A stretch of 64,000 bases of DNA from Hydrangea macrophylla. Its lineage: Eukaryota; Streptophyta; Magnoliopsida; Cornales; Hydrangeaceae. The DNA lies in NCBI GenBank assembly GCA_033977485.1, contig CM066997.1:80012634-80076633 (forward strand), given 5' to 3'. Position numbers and translations under genes: made by a program. Positions 52,733 to 64,000 of this stretch are shown piece after piece. The notes below the pieces were generated by a model. The model worked only from the letters and a program-made list of their open reading frames with translations, did no database searches and was not told where the DNA came from. Each line of letters opens with the position of its first letter. Position 1 is the stretch's first letter.

Positions 52733-55330
52733 TCAAGGAGGCTGAAAAGCAGAATTTGTGCCCAATAGGATATCAGGAAGAGCTCGGTGGTAAGTAGAAA
52801 TCACGTCGCTTTGAATTAATTCGATTGATGGTTTGTCATTATGTTCGAATCGATTTCTTACCTCCCGAGTAGATTCCGCATTAGGGTCCGAAGTATTAGG
52901 ATTCATCCACTCATCATCCTCTATATTATTCCCCGCACTTATATTTATTACGTTCTTAGGCTCAATATTCCGTGTAACCTCACTACCCTCCACACCTAGA
53001 TAATCATCGTCTTTGGGAGGTTGATCAATAGCATTAAAAACATTTAATTTTAATTTTATATTCCCAAATGACACTTTCATTACCCCCGTCCGACAGTTAA
53101 CACGTGCGTTAGCAGTTGCTAAGAATGGACGGCCTAAGATGACAGGAGTATGTTTCCTAGCATCTAGCACCGGTTCGGTGTCAAGGACCATAAAATCTAC
53201 AGGATAGAAAAATTGATCAACTTTTACTAGCACGTCTTCGACGATTCCTCTAGGTATTTTGACAGAACGATCCGCTAATTGAATAGTAGCGGTCGTAGGT
53301 TTAAGTTCACCTAGACCTAATTGTTTATAGACATGATAGGGTAAAAGGTTAACACTCGCTCCTAAGTCAAGGAGAGCCCGATGAATGATAGTGTCACCTA
53401 TGACACATGAAATTGTAGGCGTACCTGGATCTTTATATTTTGGAGGAGCGTGTTGGAATATAGAGCTTACTTTTTCCGTGAGAAAGACCTTTTTAGGAGT
53501 ATGACTCCGTATTTTGCGCTTTTGAGTACAAAGGTCTTTTAAACATTTAGCATAAGCGGGAATTTGTTTAATAGCGTCGAGGAAAGGAATATTAATTTTA
53601 ACTTGTTTGAACACCTCGAGTATATCTTCCATTTTTGACCCTTTCTTAGAAAAATGTGACGGTCCCTCAACGTTTGGTGGATATGGCATTCTTGGAATAT
53701 AGTTTGTTGGGGCCGGTCCTTTATCTTTTTGAATTCTACTCGTTCCCTCACCCTCCTTATTCAAATTTAAGTTAATTTTCCCATCTTTCTCACTCTCAAT
53801 TGGAATCTCAACAACTTCTTCATCTCGAATAGTCGTCCTAGTCGAAATAGAGTTCACGCTCTCACTCGTACTACCCACTGCGTATTGCCCCTTAGGTTGC
53901 TGAGTAGGTTGACTCGTCGGCTTACTCTCAGTTAAACGGTTTAATGTAGTAACTATTTGTCCCATTTGGGACTCTAGCTTTGCGATAGACTGAGTATGAG
54001 AGTGCACTAACTGAATTACCGACCCAAAATTTTCAAGTGAGGCCAGCACCTTTTCCTCAAATGCATTATTGCGTGGAGGTGGAGGAGGTGGTTGGTATTG
54101 ACCTTGTTGGTATTGGGGTCGGTACGTATTAGGAAAATTAGTCGACCTAGGATTATAATTATTTTGTGGGAATTGTTGCATAGAATTAACGTGTTGTTCA
54201 ACAAATTCCGGATATTGAGATGCAGAAGGACATGCAAAGATATTATGGGACGGTTCAGAACATAATGCACATACTTCTAAAGAGGATGGATTAGACGGTT
54301 TGTTCATTTGCATAAGTCGGTCAAGTTTTCTATTTAATTCTTGTATTTGAATTGATTGACTTGACTCAACTGTCACCTCTCGCTTAGGTTGAAGGTATCC
54401 CTCAGAACGTACCGACACAGCTTGATGCATCGAATTCTCGCTTAACGTTTCAAATATTTTCCAGGCCTCATCGGCGCTTTTGTGTAGGAAAGTTCCCGCA
54501 CAAACGGCATCGACGGTATTCCTAACAGAGGGAATAAGTCCCTCATAGAAGACCTGAACAAGTTGCCACTTGGGAACCTGATGGTGTGGGCACGAACGTA
54601 ATAATTCTTTAAATTTTTCCCACGTGTCATAAAGAGTCTCCCCATCTTGCATCACAAAATTAGTTATATCTTTTCTTATCTTATTTGTACGCATAATAGG
54701 GAAAAACTTTTGTAAAAAGGCGGTGTGTAAGGCTTCCCATGTTTTTATTGTGTTTGGCTCCAAAGATTGAAGCCAATATTTAGCTTTGTCTCTTAAAGAG
54801 AATGGGAAGAGCCGCAATTTTAATTCATCATTATTTAGGTTTTGTATTTTCAAAGTAGAGCATATACCCTGAAAATCCCCTAAGTGTTGGTAAGGGTCTT
54901 CATTTAGACGGCCATGGAAGGAAGGTAGTAGCGAGATCGTAGACGACTTTATCTCAAAGTGAGATGCCGTCGCCTCCGGTAATTCGATACCGGCTTGTGG
55001 CGTGTAAGTAGTAGGAATAAAATAATTTATAAGTGGAGGTGGTGGCGGTATATTAAGATTGTTCATATTCGCACCATCATTTTGATTGTTATTATTATTT
55101 CCACCGTCAGCCATTTTAATCGGTTCAATTTGAAAAGTTCGAGTTTTCCTTAACCGTTCACGGGTACTCTGAATTTCGGCTTCAAACAACGACGATGGAA
55201 TCGGAGTTGATTCGTCGTCTTGCAACCTAGCTCTAGAAGCTTGGGTTGTGGACTTACTAGTTCTTAAGGTACGTTCAAGTTCAAGATCGAAAGATTTTAA
55301 ATCTGGTTTATTTGCACGTGTACCCAACAT
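52733..55330 (-). CDS. gag: Athila gag-protease, unit 1 (intact, 865 aa)
   Basis: One open frame from ATG 55330. Residues 130-270 are the Athila gag core (FHGRLNEDPYQHLGDFQGIC, DKAKYWLQSLEPNTIKTWEA, FLQKFFPIMRTNKIRKDI, CPHHQVPKWQLVQVFYEGL). A CCHC knuckle is at 354-367 (CALCSEPSHNIFAC). A Pro/Gln-rich linker follows. The retropepsin has D655-L-G-A-S then VNLLPYHVYKQLGLGELKP and the flap-end PVILGRPFL at 730-737. DLGAS in place of DTGAS is usual in Athila. The ORF ends without entering pol, so particle formation may be possible but copying needs RT and integrase in trans. It is the longest undamaged ORF type in the window. Confidence 0.93.
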   Translation of the reverse strand: MLGTRANKPDLKSFDLELERTLRTSKSTTQASRARLQDDESTPIPSSLFEAEIQSTRERLRKTRTFQIEPIKMADGGNNNNNQNDGANMNNLNIPPPPPLINYFIPTTYTPQAGIELPEATASHFEIKSSTISLLPSFHGRLNEDPYQHLGDFQGICSTLKIQNLNNDELKLRLFPFSLRDKAKYWLQSLEPNTIKTWEALHTAFLQKFFPIMRTNKIRKDITNFVMQDGETLYDTWEKFKELLRSCPHHQVPKWQLVQVFYEGLIPSVRNTVDAVCAGTFLHKSADEAWKIFETLSENSMHQAVSVRSEGYLQPKREVTVESSQSIQIQELNRKLDRLMQMNKPSNPSSLEVCALCSEPSHNIFACPSASQYPEFVEQHVNSMQQFPQNNYNPRSTNFPNTYRPQYQQGQYQPPPPPPRNNAFEEKVLASLENFGSVIQLVHSHTQSIAKLESQMGQIVTTLNRLTESKPTSQPTQQPKGQYAVGSTSESVNSISTRTTIRDEEVVEIPIESEKDGKINLNLNKEGEGTSRIQKDKGPAPTNYIPRMPYPPNVEGPSHFSKKGSKMEDILEVFKQVKINIPFLDAIKQIPAYAKCLKDLCTQKRKIRSHTPKKVFLTEKVSSIFQHAPPKYKDPGTPTISCVIGDTIIHRALLDLGASVNLLPYHVYKQLGLGELKPTTATIQLADRSVKIPRGIVEDVLVKVDQFFYPVDFMVLDTEPVLDARKHTPVILGRPFLATANARVNCRTGVMKVSFGNIKLKLNVFNAIDQPPKDDDYLGVEGSEVTRNIEPKNVINISAGNNIEDDEWMNPNTSDPNAESTREVRNRFEHNDKPSIELIQSDVISTYHRALPDILLGTNSAFQPP

Positions 55331-55779
55331 AAACTAAAACAAAAGAAAAGAAACTAAAAACAAAGACTAACTAAACAAAATAAACAACTAACAATCACGC
55401 AAATAAGATAACAAGCACTCAACTACTATGATGCATGCAAATTATCCTGTAATGCAATGACCGCGTCAAGCCCAGCGCCCCGGGTTTCCTAGCTAATGCA
55501 GTGCAATTAACCCTAAACTAATGCAAATAGTGCGTCACAGCGCCCTGACTTACAGTGGTTTAAAGCAAAGTTAAAGCGAGCAATTTACTTAATTCTTATT
55601 TATTTTATTTCGCGTAAGCTCCTTTGATGTAATTAGCTACTCCACCCGGAAACGTTGACTACAAAAATAAAAGAACAAGTTAGTAACTAAAAATAAAACA
55701 AAAAATAAGAAAAGGAAACCTAATCTAATATTTACGAATTAACTAAACTACGATTCTAAAACTAAAGGTAGTAATACAA
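55331..55779 (-). other. Untranslated leader, Athila unit 1
   Basis: AT-rich leader between PBS and gag ATG with a short GC-rich phrase (CCCAGCGCCCCGGG, 55471). No ORF. Confidence 0.6.
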
Positions 55780-55797
55780 TCCCCGGCAACGGCGCCA
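55780..55797 (-). other. Primer-binding site, Athila unit 1 (tRNA-Asp type)
   Basis: The minus strand reads TGGCGCCGTTGCCGGGGA, 5 bp from the LTR, the standard Athila PBS complementary to tRNA-Asp. Unit 2 has an identical site at 62830-62847. Confidence 0.9.
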
Positions 55798-55802
55798 AAA
55801 AT

Positions 55803-57144
55803 TGATCTTGTCAGAATCAAGATATAAAAGTATTCTTTACTTTTCAAAAGATTTGCAGTGTGGAAGTAAAGGTCGAACCCACAGAGATTGATTACTACAG
55901 TTCTTAATTTTAAAACCTAAGTCTAATTAACTAAGAAAAACGGATTTGAATTGGATTTAATTAATCTAAGAACAATAAAAGTAAATCTAAACTAGGAAAG
56001 CAATTAAAGTTGTTTTAAATAATGTTTAAGGGAACCTAGGATTGCAAATCCACCACTAGCTTCATAATAAGAATATTTATGGATTACTTTAGCTTATTAC
56101 GTTGGATGAATATGGGGAATTGTAGCTACAAGCCCAATTCCTCCGACAAGAAGATAATCATGGTTCAAGCACCAACATAATCCATCTTCGGGTAGCACGA
56201 ATTATCTCACACTAAACTAGGGTTGTGATCTAATCCGTCTAACCTAGGCATGGACTATTCGGATACTTGATAGCACGAATCAATAGAGCCCCATCACATG
56301 TAAACAACCTAAACAAGCACAGCAAGAATAGATCGTTGAGCACATCACAGTCAAAATAGATCTAAGACAAGAATAAATTCTGAAAGCAATGATTTAATCA
56401 ATAGAAGTACGATTTATTTATAAAAATCCTCTAAACATGTGACTGTCATCCATACATAATAAAACTAAAATAAAAACATAAATAAAACCCTATTACTCAT
56501 CTAGGGCTTCATTGAAACCCTAGATCTATGATCTAGCCGTCCATGGAAGTGATAGATGGCAAGTAGTTGATGGAGGAGGCCATGGAAACCCTTGGTCTTC
56601 TTCTTCTTCTCCTTGCTTCCCTCTCTTCAATGGCTGGAAGTATGGTTGTCTAATGTGTATGTATGGGTGTGTAACAATTGCCAACCCCTTAATTATAATA
56701 AAATAGGGTATATATAGATTTACAACAAGTTTTGGAAGCCTTTCCAACTCGAAACGGACTGAAACTGATGTAATTTACAATCTGGACGTCATTCAGCAGT
56801 TTCGTTTGCACAGGAGTCTTCAGTACACTGAAATACGCAACTTTGGTTTTTACCCATATCGCGCGAGCGCGACAATTGGACCTTCGCGCGCGCGGATCGA
56901 GAGAGCGATTCTGGGGTTCTCGCGCGAGCGATTTCTGGATTTCGCGGGCGCGGGTCGCGCGCGCGACTTGGCTTTTTCAGCTTCTTCAACTATGCTTTTT
57001 CACCCTGTTTAGCCTGGTTTAGTTGATTTCTTCCAAAACCTGTCAGAAACTAGAAAACGAAGTAAAAATATACAAAAACAGGATAAAAAGGTACTAACAA
57101 ATGCTCGTTAAGGCGTAAAAAGAGGATTTGTTCTCTCCCGATCA
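55803..57144 (-). repeat. Athila LTR b, shared between units
   Basis: 1342 bp. It is 29 bp shorter than LTR a: two 13-bp CG-rich units and one CTT triplet are missing. It serves as 5' LTR of unit 1 and 3' LTR of unit 2. Confidence 0.9.
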
Positions 57145-59782
57145 CACCCCCAAACCTACATTTTGCTAGTCCTCGAGCAAAACTAAAATAAAAACTACTA
57201 ATAAAAATCTATTCCATTTTCGTATGGATCACGATTGCATTTAGCATATGCAACAAGCCTTTTAAACCCCTAGGTGTCCCTAGTCGGATGAGTGAAGTCT
57301 CGTGAGGGTTCTCGTCAACAAGTTACCCACAACCATCTTTATTAACTTAGAAATTTAAAAAGTTTTATTAAAACAAAAAACTAATAAACAATCAATACTT
57401 ATTATAAACAACGATTCGAAATAGAATAACGAACAAGAAGAAACAGAATCAAACGTTCACCTATATCATGAAAAACAATCTCAAGCACATGCATCATATA
57501 AATCAATAGAGTTCCTCATACAATTGCACGTGTGTGATATGGTAGTCAAATAAACACGCGTATGTCATGAACATGGAATATAACTCGGATAACCATCCAA
57601 CTATGTCTCGACTCCGAATCTCACAATTAATTACACTCTCAAATGAAACACTCAGAAACAGGTGTAATTTATCTAATATATGTGAATTAAAGGAAATATG
57701 TTTTCACAACGAGAAATGCTCACATATGACTCGAAAAGGACGCATGACACGAAAGAACAGTAGTCTCATGGATAGGATACCAACAATCAAGAAAAATTAA
57801 TCATTACCATGTTTTAATCCATCTCCCATCGTTTTCATATCCGAACCATGTTTCCTAGGATCAAATAGGACTTTTCAAAGGTTGTAATGTGGCTCAGGTA
57901 ATGAAAAAGGATAGAAATGATTCCTTAGGTAATTTTCAGAATGGCATTGTAAGGCATGTTCGATTTCTTTCATTCTTCTTCTACAAACTTTCATCTTTTC
58001 TTTCTCTTCATTCCTTTCCATTCATTTTTCTTCTTTTCTTTCTTTTTTTTCTCTTTTTTTTTCAACCTTCTTCTTCTTTATTTTTTCTCTTCTTTATTCT
58101 TTTCCTCCTTGTTTCTTTTGATGAATATTCAATAAATAACAAGGCAACCACCCCAAACATCATCTTATTTACTTCTTCTTCCCAATCACACATTGCCTTA
58201 ACACCACTAAAAGTTGATCAATCTTTCAGGGGTGAACTCCAAGTTGGCCAAATTGGAACAAAAACAAGGATAATGGTAATTAAAGAAAGAAATGGCATTT
58301 TAACAGCTCAAAGGGCGAACTAAGGAAATTTTTCATTTATCGGTCGGTAATAAACAAAGAAGGCCTATAATCATTTCCTATGGTTATATGGTTCTTCAAC
58401 ATGTACGACGGAAGATTATTTAGCATGGTAACAAAGATTTTAACTTGACTATTAACCAAAACAAGAATAATGAGACTAAACAACGAGTTGATGTGCTATT
58501 TCAATGAAATTCGACAAACACAAGATGTATTTATAACCCTCTAAAAAGAAAAGACAGGCTCAAAACCTCACCGGGTCTAGTCTCCATCATGTGTTATCTA
58601 GAAATCCGAATCATATTATAGTTCACATCAAACATGTATTCAAGCGACTACGTGCAGTGCATAAGTTTATGTGTAAATCTATGATATAAAACTACGATTC
58701 GAACGATACATAACTTAAAACATTATATCATGACTTCAGCAAATATTTAGTCACATCTTCTCATGTTTGCCATTCTATAACAATCATAATTACATAACAA
58801 GAAGTATCAAATTGAGATTGCAAAAACGTCGGTAACATCGTTTTTTTTTTAAACACACTTATTGAAAAATTTTCAAAATTTTGCATAAAATGATATGCAT
58901 GTGTGCATACCCCCAAACCTAAACCTTTCATTGCCCCCAATGAAACAATAAAACTAAAGAAAGGAAAGTAGGTAAGGAAGGAACGATAGTACCTCAATCT
59001 CGGCAATGACAAACAGGTGAACACAATGGAATATGTCAAAAAATTTCAATGTTACCTGTGACTACTAGATAAACGAAAAGAACTAACAAAAGAATATTAA
59101 AAGTAAATGAAACAGAAATATAAAATAGAAATTTAAAAACTAATGTAAACTAAACTGAACTATCAAATGGAAAAGAAATAAAATGAAAAAGTATACATGT
59201 AATAATAAGGAAAACAACGAACACGAATTAAACTACACCAAATAAACACAAACAGAAAAGAAACACAAATAAAATAGGTAGGGGGAAAGATATAGGAAAC
59301 AAAAGGGAAAAACAGGAAAATGGGAGAATCGCGCGAGCGGCCGTCGCGCGCGCGAATTCCCCCTTTTTTTTTTCTTTTTTTCTTTTTTTTAATTCTGAAA
59401 ATCGCGCCAGCGGGACCCATCGCTCCCGCGAGCTACCTCGCGCCCGCGAGATCAGGCGCGAGAAGAACCTGAGGCATCATAAAAAGAAAACGAAAGAAAA
59501 AATCACTAAGGGGAAAACTCGCGCTAGCGGGCCGCGCGAGCGACGTCTCGCGCGAGCGGGCCGCGCGCGCGAGAATGGTTTTCTCCATTTTTTAACTAAA
59601 ATTATGTATATATTACTAAAGTAAATTAATTCCAACCCCCAAACCTATCCAGAATGCTCACAAACTGACCAAAACGACTCAAAAACATCCAAAAATCAAA
59701 GGAACGGACGACATAAAGCTTGGGTTGCCTCCCAAGAAGCGCTATCTTTTACGTCTTTAGCTAGACCGTTCTAGCTCAAGAT
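57145..59782 (-). other. Polypurine tract and non-coding region, Athila unit 2
   Basis: Near-identical to unit 1, with single substitutions and homopolymer length changes (for example the poly-T tract near 58045). CG-rich paired units are at 59328-59585. No pol. Confidence 0.65.
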
Positions 59783-62380
59783 TCAAGGAGGCTGAAAAGC
59801 AGAATTTGTGCCCAATAGGATATCAGGAAGAGCTCGGTGGTAAGTAGAAATCACGTCGCTTTGAATTAATTCGATTGATGGTTTGTCATTATGTTCGAAT
59901 CGATTTCTTACCTCCCGAGTAGATTCCGCATTAGGGTCCGAAGTATTAGGATTCATCCACTCATCATCCTCTATATTATTCCCCGCACTTATATTTATTA
60001 CGTTCTTAGGCTCAATATTCCGTGTAACCTCACTACCCTCCACACCTAGATAATCATCGTCTTTGGGAGGTTGATCAATAGCATTAAAAACATTTAATTT
60101 TAATTTTATATTCCCAAATGACACTTTCATTACCCCCGTCCGACAGTTAACACGTGCGTTAGCAGTTGCTAAGAATGGACGGCCTAAGATGACAGGAGTA
60201 TGTTTCCTAGCATCTAGCACCGGTTCGGTGTCAAGGACCATAAAATCTACAGGATAGAAAAATTGATCAACTTTTACTAGCACGTCTTCGACGATTCCTC
60301 TAGGTATTTTGACAGAACGATCCGCTAATTGAATAGTAGCGGTCGTAGGTTTAAGTTCACCTAGACCTAATTGTTTATAGACATGATAGGGTAAAAGGTT
60401 AACACTCGCTCCTAAGTCAAGGAGAGCCCGATGAATGATAGTGTCACCTATGACACATGAAATTGTAGGCGTACCTGGATCTTTATATTTTGGAGGAGCG
60501 TGTTGGAATATAGAGCTTACTTTTTCCGTGAGAAAGACCTTTTTAGGAGTATGACTCCGTATTTTGCGCTTTTGAGTACAAAGGTCTTTTAAACATTTAG
60601 CATAAGCGGGAATTTGTTTAATAGCGTCGAGGAAAGGAATATTAATTTTAACTTGTTTGAACACCTCGAGTATATCTTCCATTTTTGACCCTTTCTTAGA
60701 AAAATGTGACGGTCCCTCAACGTTTGGTGGATATGGCATTCTTGGAATATAGTTTGTTGGGGCCGGTCCTTTATCTTTTTGAATTCTACTCGTTCCCTCA
60801 CCCTCCTTATTCAAATTTAAGTTAATTTTCCCATCTTTCTCACTCTCAATTGGAATCTCAACAACTTCTTCATCTCGAATAGTCGTCCTAGTCGAAATAG
60901 AGTTCACGCTCTCACTCGTACTACCCACTGCGTATTGCCCCTTAGGTTGCTGAGTAGGTTGACTCGTCGGCTTACTCTCAGTTAAACGGTTTAATGTAGT
61001 AACTATTTGTCCCATTTGGGACTCTAGCTTTGCGATAGACTGAGTATGAGAGTGCACTAACTGAATTACCGACCCAAAATTTTCAAGTGAGGCCAGCACC
61101 TTTTCCTCAAATGCATTATTGCGTGGAGGTGGAGGAGGTGGTTGGTATTGACCTTGTTGGTATTGGGGTCGGTACGTATTAGGAAAATTAGTCGACCTAG
61201 GATTATAATTATTTTGTGGGAATTGTTGCATAGAATTAACGTGTTGTTCAACAAATTCCGGATATTGAGATGCAGAAGGACATGCAAAGATATTATGGGA
61301 CGGTTCAGAACATAATGCACATACTTCTAAAGAGGATGGATTAGACGGTTTGTTCATTTGCATAAGTCGGTCAAGTTTTCTATTTAATTCTTGTATTTGA
61401 ATTGATTGACTTGACTCAACTGTCACCTCTCGCTTAGGTTGAAGGTATCCCTCAGAACGTACCGACACAGCTTGATGCATCGAATTCTCGCTTAACGTTT
61501 CAAATATTTTCCAGGCCTCATCGGCGCTTTTGTGTAGGAAAGTTCCCGCACAAACAGCATCGACGGTATTCCTAACAGAGGGAATAAGTCCCTCATAGAA
61601 GACCTGAACAAGTTGCCACTTGGGAACCTGATGGTGTGGGCACGAACGTAATAATTCTTTAAATTTTTCCCACGTGTCATAAAGAGTCTCCCCATCTTGC
61701 ATCACAAAATTAGTTATATCTTTTCTTATCTTATTTGTACGCATAATAGGGAAAAACTTTTGTAAAAAGGCGGTGTGTAAGGCTTCCCATGTTTTTATTG
61801 TGTTTGGCTCCAAAGATTGAAGCCAATATTTAGCTTTGTCTCTTAAAGAGAATGGGAAGAGCCGCAATTTTAATTCATCATTATTTAGGTTTTGTATTTT
61901 CAAAGTAGAGCATATACCCTGAAAATCTCCTAAGTGTTGGTAAGGGTCTTCATTTAGACGGCCATGGAAGGAAGGTAGTAGCGAGATCGTAGACGACTTT
62001 ATCTCAAAGTGAGATGCCGTCGCCTCCGGTAATTCGATACCGGCTTGTGGCGTGTAAGTAGTAGGAATAAAATAATTTATAAGTGGAGGTGGTGGCGGTA
62101 TATTAAGATTGTTCATATTCGCACCATCATTTTGATTGTTATTATTATTTCCACCGTCAGCCATTTTAATCGGTTCAATTTGAAAAGTTCGAGTTTTCCT
62201 TAACCGTTCACGGGTACTCTGAATTTCGGCTTCAAACAACGACGATGGAATCGGAGTTGATTCGTCGTCTTGCAACCTAGCTCTAGAAGCTTGGGTTGTG
62301 GACTTACTAGTTCTTAAGGTACGTTCAAGTTCAAGATCGAAAGATTTTAAATCTGGTTTATTTGCACGTGTACCCAACAT
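59783..62380 (-). CDS. gag: Athila gag-protease, unit 2 (intact, 865 aa)
   Basis: The protein is the same as that of unit 1, with the same knuckle and protease positions. I see two base differences over the ORF (54526 G versus 61556 A; 54887 C versus 61927 T on plus) and both are silent in the gag frame. As in unit 1, no pol follows. Confidence 0.93.
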   Translation of the reverse strand: MLGTRANKPDLKSFDLELERTLRTSKSTTQASRARLQDDESTPIPSSLFEAEIQSTRERLRKTRTFQIEPIKMADGGNNNNNQNDGANMNNLNIPPPPPLINYFIPTTYTPQAGIELPEATASHFEIKSSTISLLPSFHGRLNEDPYQHLGDFQGICSTLKIQNLNNDELKLRLFPFSLRDKAKYWLQSLEPNTIKTWEALHTAFLQKFFPIMRTNKIRKDITNFVMQDGETLYDTWEKFKELLRSCPHHQVPKWQLVQVFYEGLIPSVRNTVDAVCAGTFLHKSADEAWKIFETLSENSMHQAVSVRSEGYLQPKREVTVESSQSIQIQELNRKLDRLMQMNKPSNPSSLEVCALCSEPSHNIFACPSASQYPEFVEQHVNSMQQFPQNNYNPRSTNFPNTYRPQYQQGQYQPPPPPPRNNAFEEKVLASLENFGSVIQLVHSHTQSIAKLESQMGQIVTTLNRLTESKPTSQPTQQPKGQYAVGSTSESVNSISTRTTIRDEEVVEIPIESEKDGKINLNLNKEGEGTSRIQKDKGPAPTNYIPRMPYPPNVEGPSHFSKKGSKMEDILEVFKQVKINIPFLDAIKQIPAYAKCLKDLCTQKRKIRSHTPKKVFLTEKVSSIFQHAPPKYKDPGTPTISCVIGDTIIHRALLDLGASVNLLPYHVYKQLGLGELKPTTATIQLADRSVKIPRGIVEDVLVKVDQFFYPVDFMVLDTEPVLDARKHTPVILGRPFLATANARVNCRTGVMKVSFGNIKLKLNVFNAIDQPPKDDDYLGVEGSEVTRNIEPKNVINISAGNNIEDDEWMNPNTSDPNAESTREVRNRFEHNDKPSIELIQSDVISTYHRALPDILLGTNSAFQPP

Positions 62381-62847
62381 AAACTAAAACAAAAGAAAAG
62401 AAACTAAAAACAAAGACTAACTAAACAAAATAAACAACTAACAATCACGCAAATAAGATAACAAGCACTCAACTACTATGATGCATGCAAATTATCCTGT
62501 AATGCAATGACCGCGTCAAGCCCAGCGCCCCGGGTTTCCTAGCTAATGCAGTGCAATTAACCCTAAACTAATGCAAATAGTGCGTCACAGCGCCCTGACT
62601 TACAGTGGTTTAAAGCAAAGTTAAAGCGAGCAATTTACTTAATTCTTATTTATTTTATTTCGCGTAAGCTCCTTTGATGTAATTAGCTACTCCACCCGGA
62701 AACGTTGACTACAAAAATAAAAGAACAAGTTAGTAACTAAAAATAAAACAAAAAATAAGAAAAGGAAACCTAATCTAATATTTACGAATTAACTAAACTA
62801 CGATTCTAAAACTAAAGGTAGTAATACAATCCCCGGCAACGGCGCCA
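62381..62847 (-). other. Leader and PBS, Athila unit 2
   Basis: Matches 55331-55797, with the tRNA-Asp PBS at 62830-62847. Confidence 0.75.
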
Positions 62848-62852
62848 AAAAT

Positions 62853-64000
62853 TGATCTTGTCAGAATCAAGATATAAAAGTATTCTTTACTTTTCAAAAG
62901 ATTTGCAGTGTGGAAGTAAAGGTCGAACCCACAGAGATTGATTACTACAGCTCTTAATTTTAAAACCTAAGTCTAATTAACTAAGAAAAACGGATTTGAA
63001 TTGGATTTAATTAATCTAAGAACAATAAAAGTAAATCTAAACTAGGAAAGCAATTAAAGTTGTTTTAAATAATGTTTAAGGGAACCTAGGATTGCAAATC
63101 CACCACTAGCTTCATAATAAGAATATTTATGGATTACTTTAGCTTATTACGTTGGATGAATATGGGGAATTGTAGCTACAAGCCCAATTCCTCCGACAAG
63201 AAGATAATCATGGTTCAAGCACCAACATAATCCATCTTCGGGTAGCACGAATTATCTCACACTAAACTAGGGTTGTGATCTAATCCGTCTAACCTAGGCA
63301 TGGACTATTCGGATACTTGATAGCACGAATCAATAGAGCCCCATCACATGTAAACAACCTAAACAAGCACAGCAAGAATAGATCGTTGAGCACATCACAG
63401 TCAAAATAGATCTAAGACAAGAATAAATTCTGAAAGCAATGATTTAATCAATAGAAGTACGATTTATTTATAAAAATCCTCTAAATATGTGACTGTCATC
63501 CATACATAATAAAACTAAATAAAAACATAAATAAAACCCTATTACTCATCTAGGGCTTCATTGAAATCCTAGATCTATGATCTAGCCGTCCATGGAAGTG
63601 ATAGATGGCAAGTAGTTGATGGAGGAGGCCATGGAAACCCTTGGTCTTCTTCTTCTTCTCCTTGCTTCCCTCTCTTCAATGGCTGGAAGTATGGTTGTCT
63701 AATGTGTATGTATGGGTGTGTAACAATTGCCAACCCCTTAATTATAATAAAATAGGGTATATATAGATTTACAACAAGTTTTGGAAGCCTTTCCAACTCG
63801 AAACGGACTGAAACTGATGTAATTTACAATCTGGACGTCATTCAGCAGTTTCGTTTGCACAGGAGTCTTCAGTACACTGAAATACGCAACTTTGGTTTTT
63901 ACCCATATCGCGCGAGCGGGTCGCGCGAGCGCGACAATTGGACCTTCGCGCGCGCGGATCGCGCGAGCGATTCTGGGGTTCTCGCGCGAGCGGATCGCGC
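62853..64000 (-). repeat. Athila LTR c, truncated by window end
   Basis: It starts TGATCTTGTCAG. The visible CG-rich units (63909-64000) keep the two 13-bp units that LTR b lacks, so copy c is like copy a in that block but like b at other positions (for example ACCAACATAATC at 63221). Confidence 0.88.

Larger units (their letters stand above)
48723..64000 (-). mobile_element. Tandem array of non-autonomous Athila elements (LTR-int-LTR-int-LTR)
   Basis: LTR starts at 48723, 55803 and 62853 give units of 7080 and 7050 bp in the same orientation, sharing the middle LTR. Each internal region (50094-55802 and 57145-62852) has a polypurine tract, a non-coding part, one 865-codon gag-protease ORF and a tRNA-Asp PBS, but no RT, RNase H, integrase or env-like gene. 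The units differ by only a handful of substitutions and by 13-bp and 3-bp length steps in the LTRs. The array is inserted in LTR E. The right border is outside the window. Confidence 0.9.

Overview
This window is plant nuclear DNA made almost entirely of nested, mostly broken LTR retrotransposons plus three small DNA transposons. I found no single-copy cellular gene, no rRNA and no tRNA gene. The element families (Tat, Tekay and Athila lineages of Ty3/gypsy; MULE-type and hAT-type MITEs) and the antisense plant-mobile-domain remnants point to a flowering plant, probably a eudicot with a large repeat-rich genome. I cannot name the species.

Layout. (1) 1-12961: the 3' part of a decayed Tat element (A). 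It holds protease, G-patch, RT, RNase H and integrase pseudogenes on +, then two antisense host-like pseudogenes (DUF7745-like, and plant mobile domain) upstream of the LTR. A solo LTR (6691-10406, target-site duplication ATCAC) sits between those two. (2) 12962-31108: one Tat LTR broken by a second solo LTR (14234-17690, TSD CTCTG) and by a MULE-type MITE (18351-29549), which itself contains a complete 10.6-kb Tekay-type element (C, 18549-29190, TSD AGACA). The same LTR ends element A and is followed by a primer-binding site and gag of a second Tat element (B). (3) 31109-47636: element B, interrupted by a hAT MITE (33249-34200), a gag-only Tekay-related element on - (34413-42277, TSD GCCGA), a MULE-type MITE (44143-44337) and an Athila solo LTR (44873-46409). 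(4) 47637-48722: the start of a third Tekay-like LTR (E). (5) 48723-64000: a head-to-tail array of a non-autonomous Athila element on - (LTR-internal-LTR-internal-LTR), each unit with the same intact 865-codon gag-protease ORF.

How the parts work together. Element C has all domains for reverse transcription and integration, in one frame broken only by single stop codons. The gag-only Tekay relative and the gag-protease-only Athila array lack pol and would need it in trans.

The most unusual signal is regulatory. Three Tekay-type LTR families carry two clusters of short CG-centred palindromes, one upstream of the TATA box and one just downstream of a conserved splice donor. Start-to-start spacing is strikingly regular (20/25 bp in C, 19/24 bp in E, about 20 bp in the gag-only element). 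Families C and E keep the same spacing plan although the repeated motif itself differs (CAATCGATTG versus ATCGATCGAA). The Athila LTRs carry an analogous array of paired 13-bp CG-rich units. The conserved donor, and acceptor-like sites before gag and before an extra ORF, suggest spliced subgenomic RNAs.
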